Notes: a model not told the origin generated them from the sequence alone. Shown: positions 1 to 8,285, numbered from the stretch's first letter. The stretch: 34,363 bases of DNA from Labilithrix sp. (GCA_028287035.1 JAQBQL010000238.1:1-34363), one strand, 5' to 3'. Numbers and translations: made by a program.

Positions 1-285
1 CGGAATATCCGTCGTGGACGTGTTCAGCCCCGACAGGTTGAAGGTGGACGCCGCATTGAAGGGCTTCGATGGATCGCACGGCGCGCCGCTGTCGCCCGCG
101 GCGCCGTCGTTCGTAGCCGCGTCAGACGTGGCGATCGGAGTCGACGTGCCCGCGTCCGGGTTTGCCGGGCTCGCATCTCCGCGGTCGGTGGCGGCGGGAT
201 CGGTCGGGTCACTGCCAACGCATGCGAGGATGGCGGCCGCGGACGCGAAGGACACCGCGCACGCGGTCAATACACGATGGCGCAT
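1..285 (-). CDS. Lipoprotein, N-terminal part (runs off the window)
   Basis: The first 95 codons are open from an ATG at 285 to base 1, so the C-terminus lies outside the window. Residues 1-22 form a lipoprotein signal: a basic start (MRHRV), a hydrophobic stretch rich in Ala, and a lipobox ILAC with Cys22 as the expected acylated residue. Residues 24-70 are a low-complexity Asp/Ala/Thr/Pro linker, typical of myxobacterial surface lipoproteins. After it, PCDPSKPFNAAS and LSGLNTSTTDIP begin a folded domain; similar openings occur in myxobacterial secreted proteins with a predicted beta-propeller (from memory, not checked). No clear Shine-Dalgarno is present. The next gene upstream on this strand is speA, whose stop lies about 105 bases away and is followed by a hairpin, so this is probably a separate unit. 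The function is unknown; the lipoprotein call is fairly secure. Confidence 0.7.
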   Translation of the reverse strand, partial: MRHRVLTACAVSFASAAAILACVGSDPTDPAATDRGDASPANPDAGTSTPIATSDAATNDGAAGDSGAPCDPSKPFNAASTFNLSGLNTSTTDIP

Positions 286-331
286 CGCGCAGAGCGTAAG
301 TGAATCCGGTGGCGGCCGTCGGGACAAAGCG

Positions 332-368
332 CGAAAGGTGCCTGCCGTCGCCGGCAAAGCACCTTTCG
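332..368 (-). terminator. Hairpin downstream of speA
   Basis: A perfect 10-bp inverted repeat (CGAAAGGTGC at 332-341, GCACCTTTCG at 359-368) encloses a second stem (TGCCG 343-347, loop TCGC, CGGCA 352-356). It lies 24 bases past the speA stop and before the lipoprotein start. There is no clear T tract, so efficiency as an intrinsic terminator is uncertain, but the two-tier stem in an intergenic gap is unlikely to be chance. Confidence 0.6.
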
Positions 369-391
369 TCACACCGCTGCAGACCCGATCG

Positions 392-2467
392 TTACCAGCT
401 CAGATACGTCTGATCCTTCAAGCCACGCTCGTACTCGGCGAGAAGGCGCATGCCCTCCGTCGGCTTGAGGCGGTCCTGCTTGATCGCCGCGTCGACCTGC
501 GCCTTCACGCGGCTCGCGAGGTCGTGCGTCTCGTACTGGGTCATCCGGAGCACCTCGGCGATGGTGTTCCCCGCGATGGTCTCCTCGATGTAGTAGCCAC
601 TCTCCTCGTCCTCATCGAGGAAGACGTGGACCTCGTTCACACGACCGAAGAGGTTGTGGATGTCGCCCATGATGTCCTGGTACGCGCCGGTCAGGAACAC
701 GCCCAGGTAGTACGGGCCCTTGCCGATCGGGTGCAGCTTCAGCGTGTCGCGCGAGTCCTCGACGCGATCGATGAAGCGCGCGACCTTGCCGTCCGAGTCG
801 CACGTGATGTCGACGAGGCTGCCGTCGAGCGTGGGCTTCTCGTCGAGCCGGTGGATCGGGACGATCGGGAACAGCGCGCCGAACGACCAGTGATCGAGCA
901 GCGACTGGAAGACCGAGAAGTTGCAGAGGTGCTGCGTCGTGAACTCGCTCGCGAGGCCGCGCAGATCGTCCGGCACCTCCTCGGGGTCGACGAGCGACGT
1001 GGCCTTCCGGATCATGCCGGCGACCTTCCAGAAGTCGGCCTCGACCGCGGCCTTCGTGTCGAGCTCGAGGAGCCCGAGCTCGAACATCTTCTGCGCCTCC
1101 TCCTTCACCTGGAGGAGGTCGTGCCACGACTCCAGCAGCCCGCGGCTGTCGAGGTGGCTGCTGATGTCCTCGAGCGCGTTGAGGAGCTTGTGCTCCTTGC
1201 CGTGCGCGACGGGGACCTCGGCCGACGCGCCGCGCTCGATGGCGCCGAACGCCTCGACGACGAGCACGCAGTGGTGCGCGACGATCGCGCGGCCCGACTC
1301 GGAGACGATGTGCGGATGGGGCACGCGCTCCTCGTCGCAGATGTCGGCGATGTTCCAGACGATGTCGCGCGCGTACTCGTCGACGGAGTAGTTCATCGAG
1401 GAGTCGCACGTGGAGCGCGAGCCGTCGTAGTCGATGGCGAGACCGCCGCCGACGTCGATGTACTCGATGGGGTGGCCGGCGCGACGGAGCTTCGCGTAGT
1501 ACCGCGCCGCCTCGCGCACCGCGCGCTTCACGATGAGGATGTCGGGGATCTGCGAGCCGACGTGGAAGTGGAGCAGCTTGAACGCGTTGGGCATGCCCGC
1601 GTCCTTGATCAGCTTCGCCGCCTCGAGGATCTCGGCGGTGGTGAGCCCGAACTTCGCGCGCTCGCCCGATGACTCGGCCCACTTGCCGGCGCCGCGCGAG
1701 ACGAGGCGGATGCGCATCCCGATCTCGGGCTGCACGTTCATCTCGTTTGCGATGCGGATGATGGCGCGCACCTCGGAGAGCTTCTCCGCGATGAGGATGA
1801 CCTTCTTCCCGAGCTTGCTGCCGAGGAGGGCGGTGCGGATGTACGCGTCGTCCTTGTACCCGTTGCAGATGATGAGCGAATCGTTGTCGGTGTGGAGCGC
1901 GAGGCCCGCGTACATCTCGGGCTTCGAGCCGACCTCGATGCCGTAGTGCCAGGGCCGCCCGGCCTCGATGATCTCCTCGACCACCTCGCGGAGCTGGTTC
2001 ACCTTGATCGGGAAGACGCCGCGGTAGGTCCCGCGGAACTTGTTCTCCTGGATCGCCTTCGCGAACGCCTCGTTGAGCGTGCGGACGCGGTGATGGAGCA
2101 TGTCCTGGAAGCGGATGATGAGCGGCGTCTTCAGCCCCTCGTCCCGGATCGCCGCCTCGACGACGTCGAGCACGGCGACGCTGCCCGGCCGGCCGGGAAG
2201 CGGCGTGACCAGCATCTTGCCGTCGTCGGACACGCTGAAGTACCCGCCGCCCCAGCGGTCGATCAGATAGAGCTCCGACGCGTCGTCGGTGGTCCACGGG
2301 AGCAGGCCGCTGGCGCGCGCCGCCGCCATGCGGGCCGACCCACCTGGCGTGCCCGGTGTCGCGACGACAGGAGACGAGATCGGCAGCGATGCCTCCGCGG
2401 TGCTCTCCAGCGAGGGGTTCGTGTCGGTGGCCTGGGGGTCGATGGGGTGAACTGCCGTCACGGCCAT
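392..2467 (-). CDS. speA: Biosynthetic arginine decarboxylase
   Basis: This PLP enzyme of the alanine-racemase fold type III converts arginine to agmatine and CO2, the entry to putrescine and spermidine. Its 691 residues fit the biosynthetic ADC family (about 630-660) plus an N-terminal extension. Visible signatures are the PLP lysine in FPIKVNQLREVV (K155), the HFHVGSQIPD strand, the EYIDVGGGLAIDYDGS phosphate-binding loop, and the late VDITCDSDGKV segment with the catalytic Cys. The first ~46 residues are low complexity and poorly family-like. A start at Met47 (base 2329) is therefore possible, because from there the protein reads straight into LYLIDRWGGGYFSV, which matches family N-termini. 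The start at 2467 leaves only 32 bases to the divergent aminotransferase gene. Neighbouring genes look like amine catabolism, which fits a polyamine theme. Identification is confident; the exact start is not. Confidence 0.93.
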   Translation of the reverse strand: MAVTAVHPIDPQATDTNPSLESTAEASLPISSPVVATPGTPGGSARMAAARASGLLPWTTDDASELYLIDRWGGGYFSVSDDGKMLVTPLPGRPGSVAVLDVVEAAIRDEGLKTPLIIRFQDMLHHRVRTLNEAFAKAIQENKFRGTYRGVFPIKVNQLREVVEEIIEAGRPWHYGIEVGSKPEMYAGLALHTDNDSLIICNGYKDDAYIRTALLGSKLGKKVILIAEKLSEVRAIIRIANEMNVQPEIGMRIRLVSRGAGKWAESSGERAKFGLTTAEILEAAKLIKDAGMPNAFKLLHFHVGSQIPDILIVKRAVREAARYYAKLRRAGHPIEYIDVGGGLAIDYDGSRSTCDSSMNYSVDEYARDIVWNIADICDEERVPHPHIVSESGRAIVAHHCVLVVEAFGAIERGASAEVPVAHGKEHKLLNALEDISSHLDSRGLLESWHDLLQVKEEAQKMFELGLLELDTKAAVEADFWKVAGMIRKATSLVDPEEVPDDLRGLASEFTTQHLCNFSVFQSLLDHWSFGALFPIVPIHRLDEKPTLDGSLVDITCDSDGKVARFIDRVEDSRDTLKLHPIGKGPYYLGVFLTGAYQDIMGDIHNLFGRVNEVHVFLDEDEESGYYIEETIAGNTIAEVLRMTQYETHDLASRVKAQVDAAIKQDRLKPTEGMRLLAEYERGLKDQTYLSW

Positions 2468-2499
2468 GGAATCTAGTCGATCACGCTACGCTTCCAATC

Positions 2500-3885
2500 A
2501 TGAAGCGCACGATCTTCACAGATGGTGTCCCGGGCCCCCGGAGTCGGGAGCTCGCGGCGCGTGGCACCTTCGACATGCAGGCCATCTACCGGTCGCTCGT
2601 CGTCGACGACGAGAAGAGCCAGGGACCGTTCCTCGTCGACGCCGACGGGAACGTCCTGCTCGATCTCTTCGCGAATTTCGCGCTCGGCGCGCTCGGCTAC
2701 AACCATCCCGCCGTGCTCCAGGTGGCGCGCTCCGAGGCGTTCGCGCGCGCTGCGGCGAATCCGACCTCCACTCCTTTCGTCACGACCGACGGCTGGTTCG
2801 ACTTCGTGAGCGCGCTCGAGACGCGCTTCGCGCCGGCCGGCATGGCGAAGGTCTTCTGCGTCGACGGGGGCGGCGAGGGCGTCGAGGCGGCGCTCAAGGC
2901 GGCGTTCATCGTCCATGCGGAGCGGCGCCGGGCAGCCGCCGGCGCTCCGCGCAACCCGCTCGAGCTGGACCCGGGCGAGCAGGCCCGCATCATGGAGAAT
3001 GCCGGCACGGACGCGGTCGTCGTCTCCTTCGGCGGCGCCTTCCACGGGCGCGGCCTCGGCCCGCTCTCCGCGACGCATAGCAAGGTCATCCACAAGGCCG
3101 ACCTGCCGGCGTTCCCGTGGCCGAGCGTCCCGTTCCCGGCGAGCCGCTTTCCGCTGCGCGATCATGCCCAGGAGAACGCCCGCGCCGAGGAGGAGTCCCT
3201 CGCCGCCCTCGCGCAGGTGCTCGAGGCCCACCGCGGGCGCGTCGCCGCCGTGCTCGTGGAGCCGGTGCAGTCCGAGGGCGGCGATCGCCACGCGAGCGCC
3301 GCGTTCTTCCGCCGCGTCCAGGAGCTCGCCGGCGCGGCGGGCGCCGCGTTCGTGCTCGACGAGGTGCAGACCGGCGTCGGCATGTCCGGCACGCTCTGGG
3401 CGCACGAGCAATTCGATCTGCCCCGGCCGCCCGACCTCGTTTGCTTCGGGAAGAAGATGCAGATGGGCGGCTTCTTCGCGACGGCGGAGTACGCGATCAG
3501 CCAGTTCGGGCGCATGTACCAGACCCGCAACGGCGATCGTCCGCGGGCGATGGTGGCGGGGGCGATCCTCCGCACCCTCGTCGACGACGGACTGCTCGCG
3601 CGCGTGCGCGAGACCGGCGCCCACTTCCTCGCCGGCCTCGAGGCGCTCGCCGTCGCGCATCCGGCGCTCGTCACCGAGCCGCGCGGGCGGGGGCTCCTCC
3701 TCGCGTTCGACCTGCCGACCGTCGCCCTGCGCGACGACTTCCTGAAGCGGGCGCTCGGCAAGGGCGTGTTCGCGACGTACACCGGCACGCGTTCGGTACG
3801 TCTCCGCCCCCATCTCGTCACCGAGCGCGCGCACGTGGACGACGCGCTCGCGGTGTTCGACGAGGTGCTCCGGGAGCTCGGGTGA
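2500..3885 (+). CDS. Class III aminotransferase (lysine 6-transaminase / GABA transaminase-like)
   Basis: A 461-residue PLP fold-type I, class III aminotransferase, probably moving an omega-amino group to 2-oxoglutarate. The order of motifs is DGNVLLDLFANFALGALGYNHP (residues 49-70, written here in part), the phosphate-binding DGGGEGVEAALKAA (122-135), FHGRGLG (181-187), the PLP-ring Asp in VLDEVQTG (D287), and the Schiff-base lysine in FGKKMQMGGFF (K318/K319). The KKM-x-x-GGFF form is the one seen in eukaryotic-type 4-aminobutyrate transaminase and in L-lysine 6-transaminase rather than in ornithine transaminases. I chose ATG 2500 because family homology starts there; the open frame to 2356 overlaps speA. 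No Shine-Dalgarno is visible, and a CTACGCT element ends 7 bases before the ATG. The stop overlaps the next start (GTGA), implying coupled translation. The substrate (GABA, lysine or another omega-amine) cannot be read from the sequence. Confidence 0.88.
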   Translation: MKRTIFTDGVPGPRSRELAARGTFDMQAIYRSLVVDDEKSQGPFLVDADGNVLLDLFANFALGALGYNHPAVLQVARSEAFARAAANPTSTPFVTTDGWFDFVSALETRFAPAGMAKVFCVDGGGEGVEAALKAAFIVHAERRRAAAGAPRNPLELDPGEQARIMENAGTDAVVVSFGGAFHGRGLGPLSATHSKVIHKADLPAFPWPSVPFPASRFPLRDHAQENARAEEESLAALAQVLEAHRGRVAAVLVEPVQSEGGDRHASAAFFRRVQELAGAAGAAFVLDEVQTGVGMSGTLWAHEQFDLPRPPDLVCFGKKMQMGGFFATAEYAISQFGRMYQTRNGDRPRAMVAGAILRTLVDDGLLARVRETGAHFLAGLEALAVAHPALVTEPRGRGLLLAFDLPTVALRDDFLKRALGKGVFATYTGTRSVRLRPHLVTERAHVDDALAVFDEVLRELG

Positions 3886-4739
3886 GCTACGCGCTGAGGG
3901 CGGCGACCGGCCCGTCCGATCCCGACGCGGCCGCGGCGCTGGCGCTGTTCGAGGCGGAGTTCGGGCCGCGCGGGGAGCTCGAGCGACCGGAGGTGATCGC
4001 GGGCTGGCTCGCCGAGCCGGCGCGCGGCGTCGTCACCGCGGGCGGCCTCCGCCGGGCGTACCGCCTGCTCGTGGCGCGCGACGCGTCGGGCACGATCGCC
4101 GGCGTTCGCGATCTGCACGTCGTCGTCGATCGGGCGGCGCGGCTCGTCGTCGTCTACCTGGCGCACGTGCTGGTGCTCCCGCCCTTCCGGCGCACCGGCC
4201 TGGGGGCGCTGCTGCGCCGGGCGCCCGTCGAGCTCGCGTCGTCGTTCATGATGGAGGAGGGCGCGGAGCCGCTCGCGATGCTCCTCGCGGCGGAGATGGA
4301 GCCCGCCGGAGCGGCGCCGGAGAGCCGGGTTCGCCTCGTCGCCTACGGTCGCGAGGGCTTCGCGGCGATCGCGCCCTCCTTCCTGCCGTACGTGCAGCCC
4401 GACTTCCGTGCGCTCGGGCCGGGTGACGAGCCGCACCCCATACCGCTGCTCGCGGTGGTGCGCCGGGTCGGGGCGGGCGCCGACGAGCGGCGGCTGCCGG
4501 CCGGTCTGGCGCGTGCCTTCGTGCGGCATCTCTACGCCGTGTTCGAGAGCCACGTGCCGGAGGCGCATCTCCGGGCCGAGGAGCGAGCTACGCTGGACGT
4601 GCTCGAGGCGCGCCTGGCGGCCGCCGGAGCAGAGGAGGTGCCCCTGTTGCCGTTGCCCCGCGTGCTCGACGACGAAGAGGCGTTCGCCGCGCTCGGCGAG
4701 GACGCGGTCCGCGCGGCCTTCGCGGGGAGGCGCCCGTGA
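3882..4739 (+). CDS. GNAT-like acyltransferase (short paralogue, intact motif A)
   Basis: A 285-residue protein starting at GTG 3882 inside the aminotransferase stop (GTGA) and ending inside the next start (again GTGA). The central part looks like a GNAT fold. A beta strand LVVVYLAHVLVLPPF leads into RRTGLGALLRRAPVEL, which has the acetyl-CoA pyrophosphate-binding signature R-x-x-G-x-G (R103, G106, G108). A second conserved block, LVAYGREGFAAI and FLPYVQPDF, lies around residues 145-170. The protein is clearly homologous to the longer protein at 7150-8280: both share the GVRD segment, AAEME, YGR.GF.AI, PY.QPDF and the LRRVG/VRRVG block. An N-acetyltransferase acting on an amine substrate is inferred from the fold and from tight coupling to an HDAC-family deacetylase. 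Low similarity to textbook GNATs makes the specific activity uncertain. Confidence 0.72.
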   Translation: MSYALRAATGPSDPDAAAALALFEAEFGPRGELERPEVIAGWLAEPARGVVTAGGLRRAYRLLVARDASGTIAGVRDLHVVVDRAARLVVVYLAHVLVLPPFRRTGLGALLRRAPVELASSFMMEEGAEPLAMLLAAEMEPAGAAPESRVRLVAYGREGFAAIAPSFLPYVQPDFRALGPGDEPHPIPLLAVVRRVGAGADERRLPAGLARAFVRHLYAVFESHVPEAHLRAEERATLDVLEARLAAAGAEEVPLLPLPRVLDDEEAFAALGEDAVRAAFAGRRP

Positions 4740-5665
4740 AGGCCTTCTACTCCGACGGGTTCGCCGCCGAGATCGGCGAGCACGTGATGCCCATGCGCAA
4801 GTTCCGCCTGGTCCGCGATCGCATCGCCGCGCGCGGCCTCGCGATCGACGTGCGCGAGCCGGCGCCGGTCACGGACGAGCAGCTCCTTCGCGTCCACACG
4901 AAGGCCTACGTCGACGCGGTGCGCACCGGCGAGCCGCGCGCGCTCGCCGAGTCGCAGAAATTCCCGTGGTCCCCGGAGCTCGCCGCGTCGGTGCGCCTGA
5001 CGAACGGCGCTGCGGTCGAGGCCGTCCACGCGGCGCTCGACGACGGCGCGGCCTGCGCGCTCGCGAGCGGCTACCACCATAGCCATGCCGACCACGGCGA
5101 GGGCTTCTGCACGTTCAACGGGCTGGTCGTCGGGCTCGAGGACGCGCGCGCGAGCGGGCGCATCCGGCGCGGGCTCGTCGTCGACCTCGATCTTCACTAT
5201 GGCAACGGCACCGCGTCGCTCCTCGCGTCGCGGCCCGACTTCCACAACCTCTCCATCTACGGCTCCTGGTACGAGGGCAACCGCGCCTCGTCCGACGTGA
5301 CCTCGAAGGTGGCGCCGGACACCGAGAATGCGCGCTCGGTGGCGGTGCCGAACGGAACGCGCGGCGCGGCGTATCTGGCGATCATCGACGCGGCGCTCGG
5401 TCCGGCGCTCGAGCGGGCGCGGCCCGACGTCGTGCTCTACCAGGCAGGCGCCGACCCGTACCGCGAGGACCCGTACTCGCCGCTCGACCTGGGTCTCGAG
5501 GATCTCGAGGCACGCGACGCGCTCGTCTTCGAGAGGCTCTCCGCGGCGGGCGTGCCGGTCGCGTGGGTGCTCGCCGGCGGCTACACCAAGGACGTGTCGA
5601 AGGTCGTCGAGGTCCACGCGAACACCTTCGCGGCGGCGTCACGCGTGCTCGCGGCCCGTCGCTAG
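4736..5665 (+). CDS. Histone-deacetylase-family (class IV-like) zinc amidohydrolase
   Basis: A 309-residue arginase/deacetylase-fold enzyme that would hydrolyse an N-acetyl group from an acetylated amine or amino acid. All expected catalytic residues are present: the paired His in GYHHSHADHGEGFC (H114, H115), zinc ligands D152 and H154 in DLDLHYGNGT, the third ligand D240 in YQAGADPY, and the transition-state Tyr in LAGGYTKDV (Y283). The N-terminal HVMPMRKFRLVRD and the C-terminal VVEVHANTF are hallmarks of the bacterial class IV-like subgroup, not of AcuC. The start GTG 4736 overlaps the stop of the GNAT-like gene, so acetylase-like and deacetylase-like proteins should be made together. Bacterial HDAC-family enzymes are known to act on acetylpolyamines and other small molecules. 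Next to speA, an aminotransferase, an amine oxidase and an aldehyde dehydrogenase, an acetyl-amine or N-acetyl-amino-acid substrate is the best inference. Confidence 0.9.
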   Translation: MKAFYSDGFAAEIGEHVMPMRKFRLVRDRIAARGLAIDVREPAPVTDEQLLRVHTKAYVDAVRTGEPRALAESQKFPWSPELAASVRLTNGAAVEAVHAALDDGAACALASGYHHSHADHGEGFCTFNGLVVGLEDARASGRIRRGLVVDLDLHYGNGTASLLASRPDFHNLSIYGSWYEGNRASSDVTSKVAPDTENARSVAVPNGTRGAAYLAIIDAALGPALERARPDVVLYQAGADPYREDPYSPLDLGLEDLEARDALVFERLSAAGVPVAWVLAGGYTKDVSKVVEVHANTFAAASRVLAARR

Positions 5666-5751
5666 GCGCCGTCTCACCAGCGCCTACATCACCCGCGCAA
5701 ACGGCTCCTCATACTTGGTCACGCCGAGCGGCATCCGGTACCCCCGGGGAC

Positions 5752-6147
5752 ATGCTGGAGCGCGACGTGAAGATGCCGATGCCGATGCGCGATCGCATGC
5801 CGACGATCCCCTGCGACCTCAGCGAGTACGCGCGCGCCACCGCGTGCCTCGCGGCTCCGGACGAGACGCCGGAGCCGCCACCGGCGCGCTCCTCGAGCAG
5901 CACCATGTTTGTCGAGGTGTGGCCGACCGACGTGCTCCGCGCCACCGGCCGCGTCATCGAGCACGCCGCCCACCTCGACCGGACCCAGGCGATCATCCTC
6001 TCGCTGCTGGACGGCGAGACCGACGTGGCGAGCATCCTCGGGTCCGTCGATCTGCCCGATGCGGAGGTCATGGCGGTCCTCGAGGGCCTCTGCGCCCGCG
6101 GCATCGCCCGCATCGATCAGGCCGAGCGCATGGCGCTCTACGTCTGA
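5752..6147 (+). CDS. Small conserved-looking protein with winged-helix-like C-terminus
   Basis: A 131-residue protein that I do not recognise. The N-terminal ~50 residues are polar and Pro-rich (PDETPEPPPARSSSS). The C-terminal ~80 residues look like a small helical/winged-helix module: ATGRVIEHAAHLDRTQAIIL, then a turn DGETDVASILG, then DAEVMAVLEGLCARGIARI. Modules with this 'how much signal, then next step' shape occur at the ends of myxobacterial regulatory proteins (PilZ/DUF4388-like), but this is only a resemblance. I chose ATG 5752, which has GGGGA just upstream; ATG codons at 5773, 5779 and 5785 are alternatives. It lies 86 bases after the deacetylase gene on the same strand and ends 7 bases before a convergent lipoprotein gene. 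Codon use is typical of the window. Confidence 0.6.
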   Translation: MLERDVKMPMPMRDRMPTIPCDLSEYARATACLAAPDETPEPPPARSSSSTMFVEVWPTDVLRATGRVIEHAAHLDRTQAIILSLLDGETDVASILGSVDLPDAEVMAVLEGLCARGIARIDQAERMALYV

Positions 6148-6151
6148 GCCA

Positions 6152-6176
6152 CGCTCAGCGACGCGGCGGCTGAGCG
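6152..6176. terminator. Hairpin between convergent genes
   Basis: A perfect 8-bp inverted repeat (CGCTCAGC 6152-6159 and GCTGAGCG 6169-6176) with a 9-base loop. It lies five bases after the plus-strand stop at 6147 and overlaps the last codons of the minus-strand lipoprotein. Position between convergent genes suggests a bidirectional terminator; neither side has a strong T tract. Confidence 0.5.
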
Positions 6177-7093
6177 AACCGCGAGTCGGCGGGGAAGGGG
6201 CTCGCGGTCTCGCGCAGCCGGACCTCGCTGTCGGGCACGAAGCTGTCGCCGCGCTCCGCGAAGAACGCGAGCCCGATGACGCCCACGTTCCGGGCGCTGC
6301 CGGTCTGCGCGGCGTAGGAGTCGGCGACCGACGCGAAGCGGAACGCGGCGACCTCGGCGGTGCTCGTCCGGAAGCCGTCGATGGTGACGGTCGCGAACGG
6401 CATGAGCACGTAGCCGCGGTTGTCGAGCGTCCCCGGCTTGCCGTTGACGACGTCGAGCCCGTCGACGGTACAGGCCGCCTCGAAGCGATGGCCGGTGTGG
6501 TTCTCGAGCACGATCGAGTAGCGCTGGCCGGCGGCGCCGACCACGAACATGCGGTCGCCGACGTGCACCGCTTCGAGCGGCTCACCGTCCGCGTCGCGCA
6601 CCGAGATCGTGACCGCTCCGCCGCCGCTCGGGATCGACCGGAAGGATTCGCGCCGGCGGGCCGAGGAGGCGAGCGCGTCGACGCCGCGCCGGTCGTTGTA
6701 GTGCAGCGACGTCACCGCGAAGGGCCGGCTGCTGTCGCGCACGAAGGCGACGTCGTGAACGCGCGAGGTGCGGGCCTCGCCGAACTCGGTGCCGAGCCCG
6801 GGGCGTTGCCGCGCCTCGCGGCGCTCGGCCGAGCCGACGTCCCGGGAGGCCACGTCGGCGCGCGGGGCGGGTGACGGAGCGCCGTCCACGTCCACGCTCG
6901 CCTCCGCGGTGCGCGGCTGCACCGGCGCCGAGGACGGTGAGCTCGGCTCGCCTCCGCCGTACGAGTCGCCGGAGTAGCCCGCCGGCACTCGTGCGGCGGG
7001 GCCGCCCTTCGTCTCGGAGCAGCCGCTCGCGGCCATGAGCACCAGACAGAGGAGCCAGAAGAAGAGGACGCGATCGGGTCGTGCGCTATGCAT
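6155..7093 (-). CDS. Conserved hypothetical lipoprotein
   Basis: A 312-residue lipoprotein. After MHSARPDR comes a hydrophobic segment FFWLLCLVLMAASGC with a lipobox ASGC. A Ser/Pro/Glu-rich linker follows, and then a folded C-terminal half from about residue 100. That half has strongly worded motifs: GLGTEFGEARTS, SLHYNDRRGVDAL, YSIVLENHTGHRFEA, CTVDGLDVVNGKPG, GYVLMPFATVTIDGFR, VAAFRFASVADSYAAQ and NVGVIGLAFF. I recall near-identical blocks in a conserved hypothetical family of Gram-negative bacteria; no biochemical role is known to me. The start ATG 7093 is preferred over GTG 7099, two codons upstream. The gene follows the long GNAT-like gene on the same strand with a 56-base gap, so they may be co-transcribed. 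The lipoprotein assignment is strong and the function is unknown. Confidence 0.82.
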   Translation of the reverse strand: MHSARPDRVLFFWLLCLVLMAASGCSETKGGPAARVPAGYSGDSYGGGEPSSPSSAPVQPRTAEASVDVDGAPSPAPRADVASRDVGSAERREARQRPGLGTEFGEARTSRVHDVAFVRDSSRPFAVTSLHYNDRRGVDALASSARRRESFRSIPSGGGAVTISVRDADGEPLEAVHVGDRMFVVGAAGQRYSIVLENHTGHRFEAACTVDGLDVVNGKPGTLDNRGYVLMPFATVTIDGFRTSTAEVAAFRFASVADSYAAQTGSARNVGVIGLAFFAERGDSFVPDSEVRLRETASPFPADSRFAQPPRR

Positions 7094-7149
7094 GGGCACG
7101 ACAACGCGCGCTCCCGGCGTGCCTTACACACTGCCCGGGACTGAAACGG

Positions 7150-8280
7150 TCAGCCCGCGCTGCGGCTCGCGTAGACGTAGGCGGGACGCGCCTCGAGCTC
7201 GCCGCGGATCTTGGCGAGCGCGGCGTCCACGTAGCGCGGGTCGGCGGAGAGGCGCTCGGCGATCCCGCTCTGGAAGTAGTCCTTCGTGGCCGGCAGGTTC
7301 GGGTAGTACTTCGAGAAGACGCGGTGCCGGAAGAGCCGCTTCAGGCGGTTCAGGTTCCGCGGACCGGTCGGCAGCGGGAGCAGGCGCACGTAGCTTCGCG
7401 TCCGGGCGCGCTCCTCGAGGCGGTCGAGCACGAGCTGCAGGCTGCTCCCGAGGGTCTCGGGCGCGCAGTGGCAGGCGAAGTCGTCGTAGAGGAGCTTCAT
7501 GACCGCGCGCGCCTCGTCGATGGGCAGCAGGGCGCGGCGCTCCCGGCCGACGCGCCGCAGCAGGACCATGAATGGCATCGGCCGGTCGCCGGTCTGCTTC
7601 ACCACTTCGGGGTCGCGGAAATCCGGCTGGAGGTACGGGAAGTGCTGCGGGTCGATGGCGTCGAAGCCGCCGCGTCCGTAGAAGAGGATGCGCTGCCAGG
7701 AGATGCGATCTTCGGGCGAGAAGTATTCCATCTCTGCCGCGAGATCGATGGTCATGCCGTAGCACTTGGCCGGCGCATCGGGCAGCGGCACCTCGATCTT
7801 GCCGCGCGCCACGAGCTCCTTCAGGTAGCTCATCGCGAGCTCCATGGGAGCGATGCGGAGCCAGTACGACAGCACGGTGCCGCGCGCCTCGGGTACTGTG
7901 AAGATGTGCGAGAGATAGACGACGCACAGCGAGGGCGCGTAGCCCGGATTGACGAGGACCGACCCGTCGCGGACGCCGCGGATGTTGCCCGCGCGGTCCT
8001 TGGCGACGAGCAGGAAGTACTGGATGTACGTGCCCGTCGGGGTGGGCTCGTACGAGTCGTCGACGAGGAACTGCTTGATGGCGCTCGCGCGCTCCATCTC
8101 GCCCTGCGGACCGAAGGCGTTCCAGAGGAGCTGGTAGGCCTTCTCGAAGTCCGGATGATCGGGGCTCGTGATCGACCAGAACTCGAAGGCCTTGGTCTCG
8201 CGCTCGACCATCTCGACCACGTCCTGCTGGAACAGGTCGGCGAGACACAAGCGGATGCGTTCGGCCTCCGGCACGGGCAC
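7150..8280 (-). CDS. GNAT-like protein (long paralogue, degenerate motif A)
   Basis: A 376-residue homologue of the product of 3882-4739, matching over residues ~35-290 (AFGPQGEMER/EFGPRGELER, GVRDGSVLV, VVYLSHIFTVP, IAPMELA, AAEMEYF, FYGRGGFDAIDP, FPYLQPDFRD, LLRRVG). It carries about 80 extra C-terminal residues, basic around LNRLKRLFRHRVFSKYYPNL. At the acetyl-CoA site the short paralogue has RRTGLG but this protein has RGTVLS (residues 133-138), losing both glycines of R-x-x-G-x-G. It may therefore be a non-catalytic partner or use another acyl donor. The start is uncertain: GTG 8280 leaves 5 bases to the divergent oxidase start, whereas Met24 (8211, MVERETKAFEFW) matches the paralogue's N-terminus better. 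It belongs to the amine-metabolism neighbourhood by position. Confidence 0.75.
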   Translation of the reverse strand: MPVPEAERIRLCLADLFQQDVVEMVERETKAFEFWSITSPDHPDFEKAYQLLWNAFGPQGEMERASAIKQFLVDDSYEPTPTGTYIQYFLLVAKDRAGNIRGVRDGSVLVNPGYAPSLCVVYLSHIFTVPEARGTVLSYWLRIAPMELAMSYLKELVARGKIEVPLPDAPAKCYGMTIDLAAEMEYFSPEDRISWQRILFYGRGGFDAIDPQHFPYLQPDFRDPEVVKQTGDRPMPFMVLLRRVGRERRALLPIDEARAVMKLLYDDFACHCAPETLGSSLQLVLDRLEERARTRSYVRLLPLPTGPRNLNRLKRLFRHRVFSKYYPNLPATKDYFQSGIAERLSADPRYVDAALAKIRGELEARPAYVYASRSAG

Positions 8281-8285
8281 CCACC

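Noticed and set aside
14..1672. Long plus-strand open frame (552 codons) opposite speA
   Set aside because: It is antisense to a clear arginine decarboxylase, has Arg/Val/Leu/Asp-rich shadow composition, and shows no domain. Very high GC gives long antisense frames throughout this window.
2356..2499. Upstream extension of the aminotransferase frame
   Set aside because: It overlaps the start of speA, is rich in Arg/Pro/Gly, and family similarity begins at Met 2500.
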